A stretch of 18,423 nt of DNA, taken from DATHWB01 sp040902855. Lineage in GTDB: Bacteria > Actinomycetota > Acidimicrobiia > Spongiisociales > ZC4RG35. A program made the translations under genes and the position numbers. The DNA is taken from assembly GCA_040902855.1 (NCBI GenBank), contig JBBDWN010000117.1, positions 1 through 18,423 on the forward strand, written 5' to 3'. The notes under the pieces were generated by a model, which worked only from the letters and a program-made list of their open reading frames with translations, made no database searches and had not been told where the DNA came from. Shown here piece after piece: positions 7,465 to 16,044 of this stretch. The stretch's first letter is position 1. Each line of letters starts with the position of its first letter.

Positions 7465-7779
7465 TTGGGACAAACCATCGAAATCAACAGGGTGACGGTC
7501 ATCGACAAGGTGCTGATGATCGACACAGATCGAACCCTCGCCGGCCAGGACGGCGAGTCGTACGGCGGGATCGAGGCCGCTCGACGCTCCCTCACGTTCC
7601 CCGGGCGACTGGCCGTTCGGATCTTCGAGACCGACGGTGACGTCGACCACTTCCACGTCATGTCCAATCAGGTGTCGGCCCGCCGCTTCTCCGGGTGGGA
7701 CGATGCCGCGGTGGCCGCCATCACAGCCGTTGTCTCCGAGTTCTTCCGCGTCTACCCCGAACCCGTTCCCGCCACGTAA
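7465..7779 (+). CDS. Small acidic-rich conserved-looking protein, unknown function
   Basis: This 104-aa protein has no family I recognise. It begins at TTG (7465), chosen because GGAG at 7453-7456 sits 8 nt upstream and no ATG or better GTG exists in frame; GTG at 7492 is the alternative. The sequence reads as one compact alpha/beta domain. A first strand-rich part (IEINRVTVIDKVLMIDTD) leads to GESYGGIEAARRSL. FPGRLAVRIFE, DHFHVMSNQVSARRF and a terminal helix (DAAVAAITAVVSEFFRVYP) follow. It is soluble, with no signal peptide. Codon use is like its neighbours. It stops 7 bp before the stop of the convergent VanW-like gene. Confidence 0.7.
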   Translation: MGQTIEINRVTVIDKVLMIDTDRTLAGQDGESYGGIEAARRSLTFPGRLAVRIFETDGDVDHFHVMSNQVSARRFSGWDDAAVAAITAVVSEFFRVYPEPVPAT

Positions 7780-7786
7780 AGAGGTC

Positions 7787-9703
<1,917 letters not shown>

Positions 9704-9729
9704 AAGGGAGAACCCGGGGGGCGGGGGAG

Positions 9730-9735
9730 ATGATA
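9730..9735 (-). promoter_or_regulatory. Possible -10 box of the VanW-like gene
   Basis: On the minus strand TATCAT stands out in a very GC-rich stretch, 26 nt before the ATG at 9703. It would give a leader of about 20 nt. No -35 element is obvious. Confidence 0.3.
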
Positions 9736-9795
9736 GGACGCCTCCTGGGGCTAGTTGGATCGACCTGCGCGATTACCGGTCCCGCCGAAACGGGA

Positions 9796-9801
9796 TAGCG
9801 T
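9796..9801 (+). promoter_or_regulatory. Possible -10 box of the SDR epimerase gene
   Basis: TAGCGT lies 20 nt before the ATG at 9822. TTACCG at 9773-9778, with 17 nt between, is a weak candidate -35. The leader includes the ribosome site GAAAGG (9809-9815 region). Confidence 0.3.
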
Positions 9802-9821
9802 TCGTCCGAGAAAGGTTCGAT

Positions 9822-10703
9822 ATGCGAGTACTGATCACTGGTGCGTCCGGGTTCATCGGGACGGCCTTGTCTGCCGCTCTCGTCGCACGCGGTGACGAGG
9901 CTGTCCCGTTACGACGGAACGCGCAGGGTCCGGGATGGGACATCGAAGCGGGCCGGATCGACCACGAGGTGTTGGTCGGTGTCGACGCGATCGTGCATTT
10001 GGCCGGAGCACCGATTCTCCCCCCGTGGACGGAGTCGAAGAAGCGCCGGATCCTGTCGTCTCGCGTCGACGGAACGACCCTCATTTCCGCGGCAGCCGCT
10101 GCATTGGGAACGCCCGTTCTCGTTTCTGCCTCGGGGATGGACTTCTACGGAGATCGAGGTGACGACGTTTTGGACGAGTCCGAGCCTGGCGGGGAGGGCT
10201 TCATGGCTGGTGTGGCGGCGGCATGGGAGGAGGCGACCGCAGCCGCAGTCGAGGGCGGTGTCAGGGTTGCGAATCTCAGGACTTCGCTCGTCCTCGATGC
10301 GTCCGGCGGTTCGCTCCCCAAGATGATGCTTCCCTTTCGGGTCTTCGTCGGCGGTCCGATCGGTGACGGTCAACAGTGGTGGAGTTGGATCACACTCGAG
10401 GACGAGGTGCGAGCCATTCTCCACATCCTCGACGACTCCAGCATTCGGGGGCCGGTCAACCTGGCATCTCCGAACCCGGTGCGAAACGAGGACTTCATGC
10501 GGGCACTCGGCGCGGCGATGGGACGTCCGTCGTGGTTTCCGACACCCGCGTTCCTCTTGAAGGCCGTGTTGGGATCGGACGCGGCTGACGCGTTGCTGCT
10601 CGAATCGAAGCGGGTGCGCCCTGCCGTGTTGCAGGACTCCGGCTTCGAGTTCGCATACCCCGAAATCGGCCCGGCGATGGAACGCGCGGTCACTGGCCGC
10701 TGA
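9822..10703 (+). CDS. TIGR01777-type NAD(P)-binding epimerase (SDR39U1/YfcH-like)
   Basis: This is a 293-aa extended-SDR protein. It opens with the Rossmann motif VLITGASGFIG (residues 3-13). It then has DAIVHLAGAPI, the ESKKRRILSSRVDGT stretch typical of the family, and SASGMDFYGDRGDDVLDE around the position of the catalytic Ser/Tyr. GPIGDGQQWWSWI and the C-terminal FLLKAVLGSDAADALLL, characteristic of TIGR01777, follow. The substrate is unknown for the family; a nucleotide-sugar-like ligand is often assumed. Start at 9822 is supported by GAAAGG upstream; a longer frame from 9579 would run through the divergent VanW-like gene and is rejected. Its last 14 bp overlap the end of the convergent nuclease-like gene. 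Confidence 0.88.
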   Translation: MRVLITGASGFIGTALSAALVARGDEAVPLRRNAQGPGWDIEAGRIDHEVLVGVDAIVHLAGAPILPPWTESKKRRILSSRVDGTTLISAAAAALGTPVLVSASGMDFYGDRGDDVLDESEPGGEGFMAGVAAAWEEATAAAVEGGVRVANLRTSLVLDASGGSLPKMMLPFRVFVGGPIGDGQQWWSWITLEDEVRAILHILDDSSIRGPVNLASPNPVRNEDFMRALGAAMGRPSWFPTPAFLLKAVLGSDAADALLLESKRVRPAVLQDSGFEFAYPEIGPAMERAVTGR

Positions 10704-11952
10704 CGGCCCTCAGGGACTTCCCGCCTCTCTCGAGTTCGAACTCGATCTCGTCGATGTGGACGAGGAGATCTCTCCGCATTTCGTCGAGTCCCTCCCTGGC
10801 TCGCCCGATGGACTCCATGCTGTCCGTGAGAGCTCGACGGTGGCCCGAGAACGTCCGCACGAGCCTGCGCGCCCGGTCGGTGAGTTCGAGAACGCGGTCG
10901 ATCTCGAACTCTCCTCCGGCACGGTCTCCGGTCGCGGCGAGCAACGTGGCCCAGCGCAATGCCACCTCGATCATCGTGCCCTCACCGTCGTCGACGACGA
11001 GGACTCGGTTGCCGTAGACACCGAACGTTCCTACCTCGGCGGGGAAGGCATCAGTTGCCGACACGCAGATCGCGATTGATGCCTGTCGATTGGAGAGTGC
11101 TCGATCCAGTTCGGCGAGGATCCCGCCGCTGCCGTCGAGTCCGATGCGCGAGCAGTTCTTGGTCTCTATCACCACCACGGTGCCGCTGGCGAGTGTGACG
11201 ACGAAGTCGCCGACGAGACACCCGGCGACGGATCCGACGACGTCGGATGTTCGTGACACGATGGCCCCGATCGGCCGGCTCAGGGTCCGCAACCGGGTTT
11301 CGATCACATCTTCGAAATCGAAGCCCTTGCGAGTGCCCGCGTCGGACTCTTCCCGCCGCCCGCGTTGTTCCGCCAGCAGGTCTCGTAGCTCACCGAAGCG
11401 GCGGTCGACGTCCCGTCGAAAGCCGTTGAGTCCGGAGTCCTCGCTCGACGGATCGAGGGCAGCGGCGAGTCGCGCCTCGAGATCGCCCCCCGGTCCGAGC
11501 ATCGAGGTCAGGGATCGCAGCAGGACGGCGACGTGGGAGTCCGTGCGCGATGGGTCGACCGTGTCGACGATCGCCGACCTGACCGCCTCGAACTCGGTGA
11601 TGGCACGGGCCATGACCGACGTCCGGGTGTCCGGGTCGAACGACGACCGCATGACCGCCTCCGCCTCGGCCACGATGGCGCGGACTTGGGTCTCGGCGAC
11701 TGCCGTTGCCCGCTCGATGGTCTGCAGCACTCGTTGATCGAGGGCGACGAGATCCAACCCGACAGCAGTGTCGACCATCGCTCGCGCCCCGATGCCCAGC
11801 ATCCTTCTGACCGCTTCGGGCCGCTCCTCGGACGTGAGTTTGGCGAGTACCCCGACGACTGCGGGATCGTCCGACTCGAATGCGTCGAGGATGGCCCTTC
11901 CGTTCTCGATCGTCACATCGTTCGGCCGGGCGTGAGTGGAATCTGCCGTCAT
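10690..11952 (-). CDS. Predicted PD-(D/E)XK nuclease-fold protein flanked by helical regions
   Basis: The product is 420 aa, with no named family recognised for certain. Residues 1-200 are mostly helical with long charged helices (probable coiled coil around 75-130 and 155-200). A core at 208-322 looks like a restriction-endonuclease fold: KGFDFEDVIE (E214), GDFVVTL (D249) and VVVIETKN (E263-x-K265), followed by a strand-helix pattern ASIAICVSATDAF and NRVLVVDD. This resembles the core of DUF2130- and RmuC-like proteins. Residues 325-420 are again helical, with a coiled coil about 370-410. There is no signal peptide. It is divergent from the dynamin-like operon with 86 bp between starts. DNA cleavage is inferred from the motif only; it might instead bind DNA or the GTPases. 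Confidence 0.7.
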   Translation of the reverse strand: MTADSTHARPNDVTIENGRAILDAFESDDPAVVGVLAKLTSEERPEAVRRMLGIGARAMVDTAVGLDLVALDQRVLQTIERATAVAETQVRAIVAEAEAVMRSSFDPDTRTSVMARAITEFEAVRSAIVDTVDPSRTDSHVAVLLRSLTSMLGPGGDLEARLAAALDPSSEDSGLNGFRRDVDRRFGELRDLLAEQRGRREESDAGTRKGFDFEDVIETRLRTLSRPIGAIVSRTSDVVGSVAGCLVGDFVVTLASGTVVVIETKNCSRIGLDGSGGILAELDRALSNRQASIAICVSATDAFPAEVGTFGVYGNRVLVVDDGEGTMIEVALRWATLLAATGDRAGGEFEIDRVLELTDRARRLVRTFSGHRRALTDSMESIGRAREGLDEMRRDLLVHIDEIEFELERGGKSLRAVSGQ

Positions 11953-11958
11953 GCCGGC

Positions 11959-11964
11959 ACCGTA
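11959..11964 (-). promoter_or_regulatory. Possible -10 box of the nuclease-fold gene, leaderless
   Basis: On the minus strand TACGGT ends 6 nt before the ATG at 11952, leaving only GCCGGC between, so no ribosome site fits. TTGTGT about 13 nt upstream is a poorly spaced -35 candidate. Confidence 0.3.
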
Positions 11965-11973
11965 TCGGAGGGG

Positions 11974-12026
11974 TGTGACACAACGCGCAACGGGCAGAGG
12001 TTCGGCGTCGGTGGTGGCATGTCACA
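11974..12026. promoter_or_regulatory. Mirrored TGTGACA / TGTCACA pair in divergent promoter region
   Basis: TGTGACA at 11974-11980 and its exact reverse complement TGTCACA at 12020-12026 lie 46 bp apart between the two divergent starts. Each reads TGTCACA in the direction of its own gene. The left copy is part of GTGTGACAC, itself a 4+1+4 inverted repeat. The right copy overlaps the candidate -10 of the GTPase operon. A shared operator is possible; a chance 7-mer match in 86 bp cannot be excluded. Confidence 0.3.
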
Positions 12027-12028
12027 AT
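12023..12028 (+). promoter_or_regulatory. Possible -10 box of the dynamin-like GTPase operon
   Basis: CACAAT matches four of six bases of TATAAT and ends 10 nt before the ATG at 12039. GGCGGCCG in between has no Shine-Dalgarno, so a leaderless or very short leader is likely. Confidence 0.3.
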
Positions 12029-12038
12029 CGGCGGCCGT

Positions 12039-13712
12039 ATGTCCACGATCGTTCCGCACGCGAAGCTCCGCGCCGAGGTCGACACCCTGGCCGATGTGGC
12101 CGGGTCGATCGACTTCGCGCTTGCAACGGAGTCCCAGGATGACCGGATCGCTCGGCGCAACCACCTGCTCGGCATCCTCCGGCGGTATCTGGAACCGCGT
12201 CTCGCCGATCCGAGTCATCCGGTGGTGGTCGCCGTGTTCGGCCCGACCGGGAGCGGCAAGTCGACCCTGGTGAACACGCTCGTCGGCCGCTCCATCTCCG
12301 CAGCGGGAGTGCTTCGTCCGACCACCAGGCGGGCTGTCGTCTGGGTTCATCATCGGCATGCTGGGGTCATCGAGTCGACCCTGGGACCCACCGGACCACT
12401 CGAAATCGTGGGCGACGAACACCCGGTTCTCGGATCTCTTGCCATCGTGGACACTCCGGACATCGACTCGATTGCCGAAGAGCATCGACTCCAGACGTCG
12501 GCGATCCTCGAAGCTGCGGATGTGGGGATCGCGGTGACCACCCCCCAGCGATACGCCGATGCGGTGCCGTGGGAAGTGCTGGGCGACCTGACCGAACGCT
12601 CCCTCGACCTTGTCGTGGTCATGAACCGTACGACGCGGCGGTCGGCCGGAGCGGTGATCGATCTCGCCGGACTCCTTCGTGACGCCGGGGTGCGCGGCAT
12701 CGAGTCCGCCGACGACATCGTCGTCATCCAGGAACAGCGGATCCGTTCGGACGGCCGTCTCCACGGGTACGCGCTGAGAAATCTGGCGCGTCGTCTGGAG
12801 GTGATCGCCTCCGACCACAGTGGTGTGGCGCAGCGGGGGATCGAGGCGGCGTGCAGACATGCGGCAGCAGTCGGTCGCGAGCTTGCGCGAGAAGTGGAGG
12901 CCCAGTCCGCAGAAGGCGAGGCGCTCCGCTCGGTGGTGGCAGAGGCCGTCATCGCCCAACAGGAGGAAATCGGGATTCGGCTGCAGAACGGGGATCTCGT
13001 TCGACAAGAGGTGGTGGTGCGCTGGCAGCGGATGATCGGCGTCTCCGACCTCGCCGAACTCGTCAGCCGCGGAGTCTCCAGGCTGGCTGATCTCGCGTTT
13101 CCGAGGAAGGCCTTGTCGGCGGAGCGCATCACGCGTGTCGATCAGGAAGTGCGAACGGAGCTGGTGGAACTGGGTCTCCGCCGTGCGGAGCAGGCTGCCA
13201 GTTCCATCGAACTGGCGTGGTCGCTCTCGACCGCCGGTGCCGCGCTGTTGGAGGGTGTCGAGGTCGATTGGTCAGAGGTCCGCGCCGACCTCGACGAATC
13301 CATGGCCGAGTGGCAGGCGGAGGTGGTGGCGATGGTGGCGGATACGGGGCGCACCCGCCACCGATTGGCCCGGGCGGCGAGTGTGGGCATCAACGCCGCC
13401 GGCACCCTTCTTCTGCTGGGTGTCTTCGCGTCCACCGGGGGCTTGACCGGAGCCGAATTGGGAGTGGCCGCCGGCGCGGCGGCCGCCCAGCAGACGGTGC
13501 TCGAGCGGGTCTTCGGCGCGGCCGCTGCCAGCCGTCTCACGAAGTCTGCCCAGGTGCTTCTCTCCGACAATCTCGGTCAGGTGCTCACATCCGCCACGGC
13601 GGCGCATCGCCAGGCGCTGAAGAGGGCAGTCGACGATCACGATTTGGTCGAGCGGCTCGAAGAGGCGTGCGGCGCTCTGACGGCGGCACTCGAGGACCAC
13701 ATCCGTGACTGA
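12039..13712 (+). CDS. Dynamin-like membrane GTPase A, degenerate G4 motif
   Basis: The product is 557 aa. The nucleotide-binding domain begins near residue 60, with G1 GPTGSGKST (68-76), G2 PTT (94-96) and G3 DTPD (138-141). At the G4 position it has NRTT (196-199) instead of NKxD, so lysine and the guanine-reading aspartate are both missing. A long helical region (about 250-445) resembles a dynamin stalk. A hydrophobic Gly/Ala-rich segment (about 449-490, GTLLLLGVFA and LGVAAGAAAA) should insert in the membrane, followed by a terminal helix. Adjacent pairs of such proteins are known in actinobacteria (Streptomyces DynA/DynB in division, mycobacterial IniA/IniC in membrane upkeep); assignment to either is not made here. 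It overlaps the next gene by 8 bp. Confidence 0.85.
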   Translation: MSTIVPHAKLRAEVDTLADVAGSIDFALATESQDDRIARRNHLLGILRRYLEPRLADPSHPVVVAVFGPTGSGKSTLVNTLVGRSISAAGVLRPTTRRAVVWVHHRHAGVIESTLGPTGPLEIVGDEHPVLGSLAIVDTPDIDSIAEEHRLQTSAILEAADVGIAVTTPQRYADAVPWEVLGDLTERSLDLVVVMNRTTRRSAGAVIDLAGLLRDAGVRGIESADDIVVIQEQRIRSDGRLHGYALRNLARRLEVIASDHSGVAQRGIEAACRHAAAVGRELAREVEAQSAEGEALRSVVAEAVIAQQEEIGIRLQNGDLVRQEVVVRWQRMIGVSDLAELVSRGVSRLADLAFPRKALSAERITRVDQEVRTELVELGLRRAEQAASSIELAWSLSTAGAALLEGVEVDWSEVRADLDESMAEWQAEVVAMVADTGRTRHRLARAASVGINAAGTLLLLGVFASTGGLTGAELGVAAGAAAAQQTVLERVFGAAAASRLTKSAQVLLSDNLGQVLTSATAAHRQALKRAVDDHDLVERLEEACGALTAALEDHIRD

Positions 13713-15222
13713 CGTGCGAGAACTGCTCGACCTCCACGACCGGCTCGTCGCGGCCTGTGTGGACATCGTCCCCACCCCCCTCCTGGAGTCTTCTGCGGAG
13801 GTCGGCCGCGCAGCCCGGCGTCGGTCCGGTTACTTGGGCGAGACCGTCGTGGTGGCGCTGGCCGGTGGCACAGGCTCGGGGAAGTCCTCGTTGCTCAACG
13901 CCCTTGCTGGCGAGGAGGTCTCGCCGCCCGGCGCTCGTCGGCCCACCACCGCCGAACCGATGGCCTGGATCCCCTCGAACCCCGAGCCTGGCCTCACGCG
14001 CCTCCTCGACGACATCGGCGTCGTACGGAGGGTCGGTCAGGATGAGTATCCGTGGCTGGCGGTCATCGACCTACCTGACACGGACTCCGTGGTCATAGAC
14101 CACCGACAGACGGTCGACCGACTGCTCCCGCTCGTCGACGCAGTGGTCTGGGTCCTGGACCCTGAGAAGTACCAGGATGCCCGGCTTCATCGCGACCATC
14201 TCCGCCCGTTGGCGAGCCGCGCCGATCGGTTCGTCTTCGCCCTCAACCAGGTCGACCGGGTCGATCCGGCCGTTCGCGGCGAACTCGCGGCCGACCTGCG
14301 CGAATCCTTGGTGGCCGACGGCATTCGAGACCCTCGGATCCTTCTCACGGCAGGTGATCCCCCCAACGGGCTGCAGATCGGCATCCACGAACTGGTCGAT
14401 GCGATCCGGGCGCTCGGGTCCACCGCCTCCGTCGTCTCTGCGAGGATCGTCGACGAGTTGGTGGCCTCGGCAGATCGGCTGGTCGAACCGGTTGGCGGGC
14501 TGAGCGGGACCGGATTCGTCGAGCGATGGGCAGAGGCTCGGAATCAGGTGGCGCAGACCGTCGCCGAGGCCGTCGACGTCGAACTTCGCCGCCAGGCTCG
14601 TTCGGTCGCTGCGGACGACGCCCGGGCCGTCTCGGCGTGGTTCGGCTCACGTGATGTGGCATCGGACGTCGTGGCCACCGGTGCGCAGGTGTCCAGTGCC
14701 GCGTCAGAACCGTTACGGCGTCTGGTCACCGACATCGGAGGTCAACTCGACCCGCAATCGAAGGCCGAGATCGCGAAGATCGGCAACGCGCTGGACGACG
14801 AAGTCGCCGGGTCGGCCCTCACGATCGGCGCCACGGTCACGGTCGCGCTCGAAGAGCCTCCGGCTTGGTGGTCTTGGATTCGGCTGCTGTCCTATGCCAT
14901 GGTCGCGGTCGCGGGTATCGGTCTGGCGTTGGCGGTCGACGCGTGGCGGTCGGATACGTCGTTCGGCATCGCGCCGGTTCTGATCGGTGTCGGAGGCATC
15001 GGCCGTGGTGCTCTGCGAATGGCGGTGCGGCGCTCGGCCCTGGCGCGGACGGATCGAGCGATGGCTGGTCGCCGTGACGAGTCGGCGATGCTGGTTTCGG
15101 CCGAACTCGAGCGTCGGATCGGCCGTCCGATCAGGACCACGCTCAGGGCGCGGTCGGCTCCGGGCGCGGCCCATACGGAACTGATGCTTGCGATCCGCAG
15201 ATACGAGGAGAGGGAGAACTGA
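13705..15222 (+). CDS. Dynamin-like membrane GTPase B, intact G motifs
   Basis: This 505-aa protein resembles YfjP-type and dynamin-like GTPases. All G motifs are recognisable: G1 GGTGSGKSS (54-62), G2 PTT (80-82), G3 DLPD (122-125), G4 NQVD (181-184). A helical region (about 245-385) separates the GTPase domain from two hydrophobic segments (about 393-413 LLSYAMVAVAGIGLALAV; about 422-438 IAPVLIGVGGIGRGAL), predicted membrane spans with a basic tail after them. The GTG start at 13705 is supported by GAGGA at 13692-13696, 8 nt upstream. It overlaps GTPase A by 8 bp and its TGA shares one base with the MscS start (TGATG), so expression of the three proteins should be coupled. It probably partners GTPase A at the membrane. 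Confidence 0.88.
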   Translation: MTDVRELLDLHDRLVAACVDIVPTPLLESSAEVGRAARRRSGYLGETVVVALAGGTGSGKSSLLNALAGEEVSPPGARRPTTAEPMAWIPSNPEPGLTRLLDDIGVVRRVGQDEYPWLAVIDLPDTDSVVIDHRQTVDRLLPLVDAVVWVLDPEKYQDARLHRDHLRPLASRADRFVFALNQVDRVDPAVRGELAADLRESLVADGIRDPRILLTAGDPPNGLQIGIHELVDAIRALGSTASVVSARIVDELVASADRLVEPVGGLSGTGFVERWAEARNQVAQTVAEAVDVELRRQARSVAADDARAVSAWFGSRDVASDVVATGAQVSSAASEPLRRLVTDIGGQLDPQSKAEIAKIGNALDDEVAGSALTIGATVTVALEEPPAWWSWIRLLSYAMVAVAGIGLALAVDAWRSDTSFGIAPVLIGVGGIGRGALRMAVRRSALARTDRAMAGRRDESAMLVSAELERRIGRPIRTTLRARSAPGAAHTELMLAIRRYEEREN

Positions 15223-16043
15223 TGGAAGGCTTCTTCAACGACAACGTCACGGCTGTCGTCCAGACGGTCTTCGTGTTCGTGATGGTCTCGGTGTTGTGGC
15301 TGGCGTCTTCGAGAGTCGCCAATCGCACGATCGACCGGATGGACGCCCGCAGTCCGGACGCCGGGGCCCGGGCGCGCACGCTCTGGTCGATGGCCAGGCG
15401 GATCCTGATAGTGCTGCTGGTGGCCGTTCTCGCCCTGATGGTGGCGGCCGTGTGGAGTCTCCCGCTCACCCCGCTCATCGCAGTGGGCTCGGCCGTCGGC
15501 GTCGCAGTCGGCTTCGGCGCACAGAGCCTCGTCAAGGACGTGATCAGCGGCTTCTTCATCCTGGCCGAGGACCAATATCACATGGGTGACATCGTGACGT
15601 TGGCAGACGTTTCGGGGGCCGTCATCGACATCCGACCGAGAGTGACGGTCCTCCGCGACCTCGACGGAAATGTCCACTACATCCCCCACGGCGAGATCAA
15701 GGTCGCCACCAACCTCACCCAAGAGTTCTCCCAGGTGGTGCTGGATATCGGCATCGCCTATAAGGAACCGGTCGATGAGGTGATCGCCGTCATCGCCGAC
15801 GAACTGGCATCCCTCAGCCGGTCCGAGGATTGGGCTCGGATGATCCTCGAAGAGCCGCAAGTGCTCGGGGTTGACGCCCTCGCCGATTCGGCGGTGACGA
15901 TCAGGGCGGTCCTCAAGGTCGTCGCCGAGGATCGTTGGCTCGTCAAGCGGGAAGCCCTCCGACGGATCAAGAATCGTCTGGATCAGGAAGGGGTCGAGAT
16001 TCCGTTCCCGCACATGACCGTCTACCGAGGCGACATCGTCTGA
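15222..16043 (+). CDS. MscS-family small-conductance mechanosensitive channel
   Basis: The 273-aa protein has the MscS core. Membrane helices lie at about 11-29 (VVQTVFVFVMVSVLWLAS) and 60-78 (RILIVLLVAVLALMVAAVW). The pore helix is 84-113, with Gly/Ala packing (AVGSAVGVAVGFGAQSLVKDVISG). The beta domain follows (QYHMGDIVTL, YIPHGEI with N164), and then the alpha/beta C-terminal domain ending in FPHMTVYRG. MscS channels open under membrane tension to release solutes during osmotic downshock. The start has a strong purine-rich ribosome site (GGAG at 15207-15210, GGGAG at 15212-15216) and overlaps the GTPase B stop by one base. Operon membership with two dynamin-like proteins is unusual and hints at a shared membrane role. 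It ends 1 bp before the convergent lipid kinase. Confidence 0.93.
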   Translation: MEGFFNDNVTAVVQTVFVFVMVSVLWLASSRVANRTIDRMDARSPDAGARARTLWSMARRILIVLLVAVLALMVAAVWSLPLTPLIAVGSAVGVAVGFGAQSLVKDVISGFFILAEDQYHMGDIVTLADVSGAVIDIRPRVTVLRDLDGNVHYIPHGEIKVATNLTQEFSQVVLDIGIAYKEPVDEVIAVIADELASLSRSEDWARMILEEPQVLGVDALADSAVTIRAVLKVVAEDRWLVKREALRRIKNRLDQEGVEIPFPHMTVYRGDIV

Positions 16044-16044
16044 C

